Shown here: piece after piece, positions 1 through 6,167 of the stretch
Layout of the letters: every line of letters begins with the position of its first letter
How positions within the stretch are numbered: position 1 is the first letter of the stretch
NCBI GenBank assembly: GCA_035532415.1
Contig: DATKRB010000034.1
Span: forward strand, 1-28,019
Origin: DATKRB01 sp035532415
GTDB lineage: Bacteria > Actinomycetota > Acidimicrobiia > Acidimicrobiales > RAAP-2
Direction of reading: 5' to 3'
DNA: 28,019 nucleotides
The notes under the pieces: generated by a model
What the model was told of the DNA's origin: nothing
The model's input: the letters and a program-made list of their open reading frames with translations, nothing else
The model's database searches: none
Position numbers and translations under genes: made by a program

Positions 1-2
1 AC

Positions 3-377
3 TTCAGCCTCTGGCAGGACGACGGGTACCGGCGCGATGCCGAGGTGCTCTTCGATCGGTGCACGGAGCGGCGGGTGGCCGTGCAGACCATCAAGTCGCT
101 CGCCCGCAGGCGTTGGACCGACGACACCTCGCCGCACTTCAGCTGGTACGAGCCGGTCGAGGACGGGGCCTCGTTGGCCCGCGCCGTCCGCTGGGTGCTC
201 TCCCGGCCCGGCGTCTTCCTCAACTCCTCGAGCGACGCCCGGCTCCTGCGGTCCACCCTCGAGGTGGCGGGCGGGCCGGGCTCCACGGAACGGCCGGCCG
301 TCGCCGACATGGAGGCGGACGTCGCGGCGCTGGGCATCCGGCCCATCTTCGACGGAGGGGCGCTCGAACGGATCTGA
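3..377 (+). CDS. Aldo/keto reductase, C-terminal part (5' end outside window)
   Basis: The reading frame is open from the window edge (first full codon at 3) to a TGA at 375-377, so this is the last 124 residues of a longer protein. The pattern TIKSLARRRW, then WYEP, then AVRWVLSRPGVFLNSSSD, is typical of the C-terminal third of actinobacterial aldo/keto reductases (NADPH-dependent TIM barrels), where a 'vFlnsSsD' loop lies near the cofactor end. The catalytic Asp-Tyr-Lys-His tetrad would lie upstream and cannot be checked. It is followed 48 bases later by another aldo/keto reductase on the same strand, although the two are not close copies. GTG at 45 is an internal codon, not a start. The family call is fairly safe; the substrate is unknown. 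Confidence 0.7.
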   Translation, partial: FSLWQDDGYRRDAEVLFDRCTERRVAVQTIKSLARRRWTDDTSPHFSWYEPVEDGASLARAVRWVLSRPGVFLNSSSDARLLRSTLEVAGGPGSTERPAVADMEADVAALGIRPIFDGGALERI

Positions 378-425
378 GCCGTCGGGACACGAGCACCACG
401 ACCCCGGGCGTGCCAAGATCCCGCC

Positions 426-1331
426 ATGTCGCTTCCCACCACCACCCTCGGGCGCACGGGCGAGCAGGTCACCAAGCTCGGGTACGGCGCCATGGAGCTC
501 CGGAGCCGCCGGCTCGACCCGGGCGCGGTGGACGCACTCCTCAACTCGGTGCTCGACGCCGGCATCAACCTGATCGACACCTCGCCGGACTACGGCGCGT
601 CCGAGGAGCACGTCGGCCGGGCGATCTCGCACCGGCGGGGCGAGTACTTCCTCGCCTCCAAGTGCGGGTGCCCGGTCGGCGACGGCGTGGGCGAGACGCC
701 CCCGACGAACGGCCCGAGAGAGCACACCTTTACCCGCGAGAACATCCGGGCCGCGGTGGAGCAGAGCCTCCGGCGCCTGCGGACCGACCACGTGGACCTC
801 GTGCAGTTCCACATCAGCCCTTCCCCCGAGGTACTGGCCGAGCACGACGCGGTGGCCGAGCTGCTGTCACTGCGTGACGAGGGCAAGATCCGCTTCCTCG
901 GGATCTCGGGCACGCTCCCGCACCTGCCCGCGCAGATCGCCATGGGCGTGTTCGACGCGTTTCAGATCCCGTACTCCGCGGTCGAGCGGGAGCACGAGGA
1001 GGCCATCACCTCGGCCGCGCTGGCCGGGGGAGGCACCATCATCCGGGGCGGCGTGGCCAGGGGCATGCCCGAGCCGCGGCCCGACTACCCCGAGCGGTAC
1101 CAGCAGATGATGCGGGAGCGCAAGGAGCGGTTCGAGCAGACCGAGCTCGACGACCTGCTCGGGGACATGTCGCCCATGGAGCTCATGCTCCGCTTCACCC
1201 TCAGCCATCCGGACCTGCACACCACGATCGTCGGCACGAAGAACCCGGACCACCTCGCGGCCAACGTGGCCGCCGCCTCCAAGGGACCCCTTCCCGCCGA
1301 CGTGTACGAGTTGGCCAAGCAGCGCTTTTAG
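426..1331 (+). CDS. Aldo/keto reductase
   Basis: A 301-residue protein of the NAD(P)H-dependent aldo/keto reductase superfamily, a single cytoplasmic TIM barrel that reduces carbonyls. The N-terminal pattern LGRTGEQVTKLGYGAM is diagnostic. The catalytic tetrad is complete: Asp51 and Tyr56 in LIDTSPDYG, Lys79 in LASK, His129 in VQFH. The C-terminal TIVGTKNPDHLAANVAA is the usual cofactor-phosphate-binding region. The ATG at 426 fits the start of the family. No Shine-Dalgarno sequence is seen, but CAAGAT lies six bases upstream, a weak match to the leaderless -10 seen elsewhere in the window. A decayed VOC gene follows 16 bases later with a good ribosome site, so the two were probably co-transcribed. 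Substrate unknown. Confidence 0.9.
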   Translation: MSLPTTTLGRTGEQVTKLGYGAMELRSRRLDPGAVDALLNSVLDAGINLIDTSPDYGASEEHVGRAISHRRGEYFLASKCGCPVGDGVGETPPTNGPREHTFTRENIRAAVEQSLRRLRTDHVDLVQFHISPSPEVLAEHDAVAELLSLRDEGKIRFLGISGTLPHLPAQIAMGVFDAFQIPYSAVEREHEEAITSAALAGGGTIIRGGVARGMPEPRPDYPERYQQMMRERKERFEQTELDDLLGDMSPMELMLRFTLSHPDLHTTIVGTKNPDHLAANVAAASKGPLPADVYELAKQRF

Positions 1332-1347
1332 CCACCTCGGAGGACCG

Positions 1348-1640
1348 ATGGCCCTGATCCGGCGTCTCGATCACATCATCGTCGCGGTAGCCGACCGGCA
1401 GCAATGGATCCCGCTCATCGAGCGCACGCTCCAGCTCTCCCCGGGGCGCATGCTCGAAGGATCGGGCAACGGCGCCGGGGCGTTCGGCAACGCCGAGCTC
1501 GCCATCGGCTGCGCCGGCTCGGCATCGGCGTGCACCTCCAAGGGCCGGGCCGCGGGCCGCCATCGATCCCGGCGCGCTCATGGGGCTGCGCGTGGAGCTC
1601 GTCAGCGTCGACCGACCCGCCCCACCTCCCCGTCGACCGG
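1348..1640 (+). pseudogene. Decayed glyoxalase/VOC-family gene (internal deletion plus frameshift)
   Basis: A GGAGG ribosome site five bases before ATG 1348 leads into RRLDHIIVAVADRQQWIPLI, the standard first strand and helix of a VOC (glyoxalase/bleomycin-resistance) fold, continuing to about residue 54 (NAELAIG, near 1510). The frame then turns into low-complexity Arg/Ala sequence. In a different frame (1562-1625) a typical VOC C-terminus appears: AAIDPGALMGLRVELVSV, comparable to the 'HP.s.hGvl.elv' end of methylmalonyl-CoA epimerase-like proteins. Only about 290 bases remain and the middle of the domain is missing. The C-terminal remnant is in frame with, and runs without a stop into, the thioesterase gene downstream. 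An assembly error is possible but would need a deletion as well as a frameshift. Confidence 0.65.
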
Positions 1641-1675
1641 GCCGAGTGCCCCGGACCGAACGCCATCGGCCGGCC

Positions 1676-1717
1676 GAGTGGCCGGGACCGAGTGGCCGGG
1701 ACCGAGTGGCCGGGAGC
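1676..1717 (+). repeat. 14-bp tandem repeat, three copies, upstream of tesB
   Basis: The unit gagtggccgggacc occurs at 1676-1689 and 1690-1703, with a one-base variant (…gggagc) at 1704-1717. A more diverged copy (gagtgccccggacc) lies at 1644-1657. The array ends three bases before the putative -10 box of the thioesterase gene and so covers its -35 region. It sits in the non-functional sequence between the VOC remnant and tesB. Confidence 0.85.
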
Positions 1718-1720
1718 CGG

Positions 1721-1726
1721 TACACT
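1721..1726 (+). promoter_or_regulatory. Putative -10 box (TACACT) of leaderless tesB
   Basis: TACACT lies nine bases before GTG 1736, so transcription would begin at or next to the start codon. No ribosome-binding site is present between them. The same geometry recurs at five other genes here. No convincing -35 is visible; the 14-bp repeats occupy that position. Confidence 0.5.
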
Positions 1727-1735
1727 CCTCCGCCC

Positions 1736-2557
1736 GTGACCCTGTCGAGCATCTTGAACCTCGAGGACGTCGGCGAGGACGCGTGGCGCGGCTACACACC
1801 ACCGGGCTCGGGACGCAGCGACATCTTCGGCGGCCAGGTCGCCGGGCAGGCGTTGCGGGCGGCCACGCTCACGGTGCCTCCCGACCGCCTGCCGAACTCG
1901 GTGCACTGCTACTTCCTCCGCCGGGGCCAGTCGGCACTGCCCCTCGACATCCACGTGGAGCGGCTCCGCTCCGGGCGCACGTACACGGCCCGACGGGTCG
2001 AGGTACGGCAGGAGGCCAAGACGATCTTCGCCATGCTGGCCTCGTTCCACGTGGAGGAGCCGAGCCCCGAGTACGAGCACCTCATGCCCCCGGAGATCCC
2101 CGACCCCGACGGTCTCCCCGCGGCGGACGATCACTTCGGATGGGAGACGACGTTCGAGATGCGCACGGTGGAGGTGGCGGACCCCGTGGTGCGGTGGTGG
2201 GGAAAGGTCCCCTCACCCTTTCCGGACGACCCGGCCCTGCACGTGTGCGCCCTCGTGTACGCCTCGGACATGCGGGCCGGCGGTGCGGCCATCGCGGCCA
2301 TGGGCTACGGCACGGGCTGGCCGCCGGAGTCCCCCGGCGGACGGCCCGCGGGCAACTTCGGCAGCCTCGACCACGCCATCTGGATCCACCGCGTCCCGGC
2401 GGTCGACGACTGGTTCTTCTGCGAGGTGCGGCCGCTCACCGCCCGCGACTCGCGCGGGCTCGTGCTCGGCACCATGTTCGACCGTCGTGGGCGGCACCTC
2501 GCGACGTTCACCCAGGAGATGTTCCTGAAGGTCGCGGGCGATCCTCCACCCGGTTGA
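1736..2557 (+). CDS. tesB: Acyl-CoA thioesterase II (TesB family)
   Basis: A 273-residue double-hotdog thioesterase that hydrolyses acyl-CoA to free acid and CoA in the cytoplasm. Recognisable are FGGQVAGQALRAA (about 31-43, first hotdog), the HCYFLRRG strand (57-64), and in the second hotdog YASDM (Asp178), SLDHAIWIH (Ser210) and TQEMFLKV (Gln260). Asp178, Ser210 and Gln260 correspond to the Asp-Thr/Ser-Gln triad known for E. coli TesB (Asp204, Thr228, Gln278); the 50-residue spacing between the last two is identical. GTG 1736 is chosen because homology starts at LSSILNLEDVGED and a -10-like TACACT precedes it by nine bases. The frame is open further upstream through the VOC remnant (ATG 1580), but that stretch is low-complexity. 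Confidence 0.9.
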   Translation: MTLSSILNLEDVGEDAWRGYTPPGSGRSDIFGGQVAGQALRAATLTVPPDRLPNSVHCYFLRRGQSALPLDIHVERLRSGRTYTARRVEVRQEAKTIFAMLASFHVEEPSPEYEHLMPPEIPDPDGLPAADDHFGWETTFEMRTVEVADPVVRWWGKVPSPFPDDPALHVCALVYASDMRAGGAAIAAMGYGTGWPPESPGGRPAGNFGSLDHAIWIHRVPAVDDWFFCEVRPLTARDSRGLVLGTMFDRRGRHLATFTQEMFLKVAGDPPPG

Positions 2558-2561
2558 GGGA

Positions 2562-2586
2562 GGGGTCCACCCCGGGAGGCTCTCCC
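2562..2586. terminator. Possible bidirectional terminator between convergent genes
   Basis: Two adjacent short hairpins, GGGG-tcca-CCCC (2562-2573) and GGGAG-gct-CTCCC (2574-2586), fill the 31-base gap between the stops of tesB (+) and the sugar isomerase gene (-). The flanking TGAGGG and CCCTCA (2555-2560 and 2586-2591) are also complementary and contain the two stop codons. There is no T tract, so an intrinsic terminator is only a possibility. Confidence 0.35.
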
Positions 2587-2588
2587 CC

Positions 2589-3383
2589 TCAGGTCCAGTA
2601 CGGCCGCGACGTCTCCATCGCCCGGATGGCGAAGGTGGCGGCGTCGAGCGCACGGTGCTCGGCCGACAGCACCTCCACGCTCACCAGCCCGTCCCAACCC
2701 CGCTTGGTCAGGCAGGAGGCGAAGCGGGGGAGGTCGAGCGTCCCGTCACCGGGCCAGGTCCGCCGGTCCATCGTCTCGGTCATGACGTCGGCGCCTATCG
2801 GGGCGAGGGCATCGTCAAACTGCACCATGGCGATCAGATCGAGCGGGACGGCCTCCAGCTCGTCCCACCCGCTCGCCCCGAAGAAGAAGTGCCACGAGTC
2901 GATCAGGATGCCCGCCCGGTCGGCCCCGAGCTGCTCCACCAGCCTGACGGCCGACTCGATCCGGTCCACCGGCCCGCCGGGGACGAACTCGATGGCCAAG
3001 CGGGCGCCGGCGGAACCGACGATCTCGGCGCAACGACCCAGGCGGTCGACCGACTCCTCCGACAGCCGGGTGTTGACGAGCGTGAGCACGAACCGCGCTC
3101 CCAGCGCCTCCACCGACCGGGCCATCTCGCCGGCCGCCTGCAGGGTGCGATCGTCGTCGCGGACCACGCGCAGCGCCATCACGTCCGAGCAACGCAGTCC
3201 CGAACGCGCCAGCAACCCGGCCACCGCCCGGAGCGCCTCGGTTCCCTCACCCGCTGCCGCGAGCTGCTGGGCCCCGAGGGAGACGGCCGAGAAGCCCGCC
3301 GAGGCGACCGCCTCGAGGTAGGCGGCGAGGTCATCACGGGTGTCGAACGGGCCACCGACCCCCCCGGCGAGTGAGAACTCCAC
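2589..3383 (-). CDS. Sugar phosphate isomerase/epimerase family (xylose isomerase-like TIM barrel)
   Basis: A 264-residue single-domain TIM barrel of the AP endonuclease-2/xylose isomerase-like family. Metal-ligand candidates follow the family pattern: Glu132 in LAIEFVP, Asp162 and His165 in ILIDSWHFFFG, Gln188 in MVQFDDA and Glu237 in VSVEVLS. The family covers hydroxypyruvate isomerase, inosose dehydratase, tagatose epimerase and others; no motif here singles out one. The GTG start at 3383 is supported by family-like MEFSLAGGV and by TAGGAT six bases upstream. The gene converges with tesB and is divergent from the NIPSNAP-like gene, so it probably forms its own transcript. Confidence 0.85.
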   Translation of the reverse strand: MEFSLAGGVGGPFDTRDDLAAYLEAVASAGFSAVSLGAQQLAAAGEGTEALRAVAGLLARSGLRCSDVMALRVVRDDDRTLQAAGEMARSVEALGARFVLTLVNTRLSEESVDRLGRCAEIVGSAGARLAIEFVPGGPVDRIESAVRLVEQLGADRAGILIDSWHFFFGASGWDELEAVPLDLIAMVQFDDALAPIGADVMTETMDRRTWPGDGTLDLPRFASCLTKRGWDGLVSVEVLSAEHRALDAATFAIRAMETSRPYWT

Positions 3384-3389
3384 CGGGCG

Positions 3390-3395
3390 ATCCTA
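3390..3395 (-). promoter_or_regulatory. Putative -10 box (TAGGAT) of leaderless sugar isomerase gene
   Basis: Read on the minus strand, TAGGAT lies six bases before GTG 3383, with no Shine-Dalgarno sequence between. It is one of six similarly placed TANNNT hexamers in the window. Confidence 0.5.
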
Positions 3396-3499
3396 ACGAA
3401 GGCCGCCCGGCGGGGCCGTGGGCACGGCTCGATCCCAGGGAAGGCCGCCCGGCGGCGCCGGACCGCGCAACGGCCCGACGCCTGGCCGAGGCCCGATGC

Positions 3500-3505
3500 T
3501 ACGGT
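3500..3505 (+). promoter_or_regulatory. Putative -10 box (TACGGT) of leaderless NIPSNAP-like gene
   Basis: TACGGT is five bases before ATG 3511 and no ribosome-binding site is present. This supports the start at 3511 over in-frame starts further upstream. Confidence 0.45.
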
Positions 3506-3510
3506 GCGCC

Positions 3511-3810
3511 ATGAGCACCGTTCAGCTGCGTCGCTACCAGCTCCAACCAGGTGAGATGGATGCCTTCGTGACGTGGTGGCACAACCTGGTCCCGGTCCGG
3601 GAGCAGTACGGGTTCCGGGTGCTCTTCGCCCTGGTCGACGAGTCGACGAACCAGTTCGTCTGGGCAGTCACCCACGACGGCGACTTCGACGAGGCGGAGA
3701 GCGTGTACAACGCCTCACCCGAGCGGGCCGCGGTGTTCGCCGGCACCCCGCGCCGGATCGCCGAGGCCTTCGTGTCGAAGGTCACGGTCGAGCACGCGGC
3801 CTGGGCCTGA
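3511..3810 (+). CDS. NIPSNAP-like small protein
   Basis: A 99-residue protein. The N-terminal VQLRRYQLQPGEMDAFVTWW followed by VREQYGFRVLFAL and FVWAVTHDGDFDEAE matches the ferredoxin-like (dimeric alpha/beta barrel) fold of NIPSNAP-type proteins, small cytoplasmic proteins of unclear biochemical role. ATG 3511 is preferred because homology begins at once; the open frame reaches GTG 3418 and ATG 3496, but the extra residues are Gly/Pro/Arg-rich. The gene stands alone on the plus strand, 57 bases before the flavin-protein gene. Function unknown beyond the fold. Confidence 0.75.
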   Translation: MSTVQLRRYQLQPGEMDAFVTWWHNLVPVREQYGFRVLFALVDESTNQFVWAVTHDGDFDEAESVYNASPERAAVFAGTPRRIAEAFVSKVTVEHAAWA

Positions 3811-3867
3811 TCGCCCCGACCCCTGCCGGCGCGGCCGGCTCGCCGGAGGAGGCGCGAGACTGGGCGG

Positions 3868-4434
3868 ATGGGCCGGACCTATGACGCGTTGGACCACAAG
3901 CTGTCGGCGTTCGTCCTCTCCCAGCCGGTGTTCTTCGTCGCCACCGCCCCGCTCGGCCCGGAAGGGCACGTCAACTGCTCGCCCAAGGGCAACCGGGGCG
4001 ATCTCGTGGTCCTCGACGACCGGCGGGTGGCCTACCAGGACCTGACCGGCAGCGGGGTCGAGACCATCGCCCACCTGCGCGAGAACGGCCGCATCGTCGT
4101 CATGTTCTGCGCCTTCACCGGGCCGCCGCGGATCGTCCGGCTCCACGGAAGAGGTGAGGCCGTCGAGCCGGGTGACCCCCGGTACGGGGACCTGGCGGCG
4201 CTCTTCCCGCCCGAGGCGGGCGTCCGGGCGGTGGTCGTGGTGGACGTGATGCGGATCTCGGACTCGTGCGGGTACGGCGTCCCCGTCATGACGTTCGAGC
4301 ACCACCGCGAGAACCTCGACCACTGGGCCGAGACGAAGGGCCCCGACGGGCTCGTGACCTACCGGGCCGACAAGAACACCGTCAGCGTCGACGGTCTGCC
4401 CGGGCTCGCTCCGCACCCCCGAGAGCTCCCCTGA
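3868..4434 (+). CDS. Pyridoxamine 5'-phosphate oxidase-family protein
   Basis: A 188-residue split-barrel flavin-binding protein. Near the N-terminus, FFVATAPLGPEGHVNCSPKG is the characteristic PNPOx-like strand and 'n.SPKG' turn; GSGVETIAHLRENGRIVVMF and PRIVRLHGRGEAV complete the barrel. It is most similar to the larger group of pyridoxamine 5'-phosphate oxidase-like proteins that bind FMN or F420, not to true PdxH, which is longer and carries a distinctive C-terminus. A GGAGGAGG stretch lies at 3845-3852 but is about 15 bases from the ATG, too far to be ideal; a GAGACT hexamer six bases before the ATG could be a weak leaderless -10. Substrate unknown. Confidence 0.85.
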   Translation: MGRTYDALDHKLSAFVLSQPVFFVATAPLGPEGHVNCSPKGNRGDLVVLDDRRVAYQDLTGSGVETIAHLRENGRIVVMFCAFTGPPRIVRLHGRGEAVEPGDPRYGDLAALFPPEAGVRAVVVVDVMRISDSCGYGVPVMTFEHHRENLDHWAETKGPDGLVTYRADKNTVSVDGLPGLAPHPRELP

Positions 4435-4476
4435 TCGCCGCCCGGTCGCTCGCCTCCGGGTAGATCCCGCCCGATA

Positions 4477-4501
4477 CCCGCAGGGTCCCGGACCCGCAGG
4501 G
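4477..4501. terminator. Palindrome and short direct repeat between convergent genes
   Basis: The 80-base gap between the flavin-protein stop and the pyrE stop holds the palindrome GGGTC-ccg-GACCC (4483-4495), flanked by two copies of cccgcaggg (4477-4485 and 4493-4501). The position between convergent genes suggests termination, but no T tract follows. Confidence 0.3.
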
Positions 4502-4514
4502 GTCCTGTCCGCTC

Positions 4515-5084
4515 CTACCCGCCCTCGTAGGGGAACCCGAGGTCCGGGGCGGTGAGCACGGCCCGGAACGCGAGCCCTTCGGCCGCGGCCATCTCGGCGA
4601 CGGTGCCCCCCCGGTCGACGACGGCCACCAGGAGGACGGGCTCGGCGCCGGCCTCGCGCACGGCGAGCGCCGCTTCGACCAGCGACGTGCCCCGGGTCAC
4701 GGTGTCCTCGGTCACCACCACCCGGTCACCGGGGTCGAGCGCTCCGGCGATCCGCCCGCCGGCGCCGTGGTCCTTCGCCTCCTTGCGCACGCTGAACGCC
4801 TTCAGCGGCCGCCCCCGGGTCGCAGCGACGCCCGCGGTGACGAAGGCCACCGGGTCCGCCCCCATGGTCAGGCCCCCGATGGCCGTGGCGTCGTCGGGGA
4901 CCATCGACAGCACCGCGTCGGCCACCAGCAGCATTGCCTCGGGCCGGCAGACCGTCTGCTTCGAGTCGATGAACCAGGTGCTGCGGCGCCCCGACTTGAG
5001 CACGAAGTCCCCGCGCCGGACCGAGTGCTCGAGGAGGTGCGCCCGCAGCGCGCCGAACACCGTCTCGGGGAGCTCGGCGCTCAC
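4515..5084 (-). CDS. pyrE: Orotate phosphoribosyltransferase
   Basis: A 189-residue type I phosphoribosyltransferase that joins orotate and PRPP to give orotidine 5'-phosphate in pyrimidine synthesis. Evidence: FVLKSGRRSTWFID (27-40, the N-terminal substrate hood), GGLTMGADPVA (70-80), FSVRKEAKDHG (97-107, catalytic loop with its Lys/His residues) and the PRPP-binding loop RVVVTEDTVTRGTS (121-134). The GTG start at 5082-5084 overlaps the purM stop by four bases (GTGA), so it is the last gene of a purF-purM-pyrE unit and probably translationally coupled to purM. Linking a pyrimidine gene to two PRPP/purine genes is uncommon and might balance PRPP use. Confidence 0.93.
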   Translation of the reverse strand: MSAELPETVFGALRAHLLEHSVRRGDFVLKSGRRSTWFIDSKQTVCRPEAMLLVADAVLSMVPDDATAIGGLTMGADPVAFVTAGVAATRGRPLKAFSVRKEAKDHGAGGRIAGALDPGDRVVVTEDTVTRGTSLVEAALAVREAGAEPVLLVAVVDRGGTVAEMAAAEGLAFRAVLTAPDLGFPYEGG

Positions 5085-6160
5085 CGCAGCACCACCCGCC
5101 CCGTGCCGGCGGTCACCTCACCGACCACGACCGGGTCGTGACCGGACGCCCCGAGCGCCCCCAGGACCCCGTCCGCGGCGGAGGGGTCCACCGCCAGCAC
5201 CATCCCGAGGCCGAGGTTGAACACGCGGTCCATCTCGTCGTCGGCAACCTCCCCGTGCCGGGCGATCTCGGTGAAGATCCGCGGCACTCTCCACGACCCG
5301 CGGTCGAGCCGGGCGTCGCACCCCGGTGGCAGGACCCGGACCAGGTTGCCGGACACCCCGCCCCCGGTGACGTGGGCGCAGGCGTGCACGCCCCCGGGCA
5401 GCTGCCGGGTCGCCGCCAGGACGGCGGGCGCGTAGATCACCGACGGGACGAGGAGCTCGTCGGCCAGCGAGTGTGCCGAGCCGGGCCAGGCCGGCCCGGA
5501 GAGATCGAGCCCGGCCCGCTCGAGGAGCACGTGCCGGGCCAGCGTGTACCCGTTCGACCGCAGGCCCGGGGAGGGCAGCCCGACCAGCACGTCGCCCGGG
5601 CGGACCCGCTCGGGACCCAGCCGGGCGTCGTCCTCCACCACCCCGACCGCGAAGCCGGCGAGGTCGAGGTCGTCGTCGGCCATGGCGCCGGGGTGCTCCG
5701 CCGTCTCCCCGCCGAGCAGCGCGCAACCCGCCTGACGGCACCCGTCGGCGATCCCGGCCACCACCTCGGCCACCCGGTCCGGGACCAGCCGGCCCACCGA
5801 CACGTAGTCGAGAAGGAAGAGAGGCTCGGCGCCCGCGCAGACCAGGTCGTCGACGCACATGGCCACCAGGTCGATCCCGACGGTGCCGTAGCGGCCGGTG
5901 GCCCGGGCGATCAGCAGCTTCGTCCCCACCCCGTCGGCGGAGGAGACCAGCACGGGGCGGCGGTACCGCTCGGTGTCGAGGGCGAAGAGCCCGCCGAACC
6001 CGCCGATCCCCCCGATCACCTCGGGTCGCGCCGTCGAGCCGACGGCCTCCCTCAGCCGCTCGACCGTGGCGTCCCCGGCCGCGATGTCGACGCCGGCGCC
6101 CGCATAGGTGGCGCCCCCGGTGGTCGCGCCGGGACCTCCCGGCCCCGCACCGGTGGTCAT
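5081..6160 (-). CDS. purM: Phosphoribosylformylglycinamidine cyclo-ligase (AIR synthetase)
   Basis: A 359-residue ATP-dependent enzyme that closes the imidazole ring (FGAM to AIR) in purine synthesis. Family landmarks: YAGAGVDIAAGDATVERL, then GGIGGFGGLFALD, then SSADGVGTKLLIA (ATP/substrate loop), GIDLVAMCVDDLVCAGAEPLFLLDY in two adjoining blocks, GGETAEHPG, and HVTGGGVSGNLVRVLP near the C-terminus. ATG 6160 lies seven bases after the purF stop, with AGGAG directly abutting it, an unusually short spacing that may work through coupling to purF. Longer in-frame starts would overlap purF deeply and give an Arg/Pro-rich leader. The first 20 residues (Gly/Thr-rich) are lineage-specific. Confidence 0.93.
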   Translation of the reverse strand: MTTGAGPGGPGATTGGATYAGAGVDIAAGDATVERLREAVGSTARPEVIGGIGGFGGLFALDTERYRRPVLVSSADGVGTKLLIARATGRYGTVGIDLVAMCVDDLVCAGAEPLFLLDYVSVGRLVPDRVAEVVAGIADGCRQAGCALLGGETAEHPGAMADDDLDLAGFAVGVVEDDARLGPERVRPGDVLVGLPSPGLRSNGYTLARHVLLERAGLDLSGPAWPGSAHSLADELLVPSVIYAPAVLAATRQLPGGVHACAHVTGGGVSGNLVRVLPPGCDARLDRGSWRVPRIFTEIARHGEVADDEMDRVFNLGLGMVLAVDPSAADGVLGALGASGHDPVVVGEVTAGTGRVVLR

Positions 6161-6167
6161 CTCCTGC

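Noticed and set aside
426..1331. Tandem duplication of the two aldo/keto reductases
   Set aside because: The C-terminal part of the first protein does not align well with the second (no VGTKNPDHL in the first; no SSSD loop in the second), so they are different subfamilies, not a recent duplication.
1348..3321. A 657-codon fusion protein starting at the VOC ATG
   Set aside because: After about 54 residues the sequence is out of frame with the VOC tail and tesB and turns into Arg/Gly/Pro-rich shadow; the frame is open only because of GC content.
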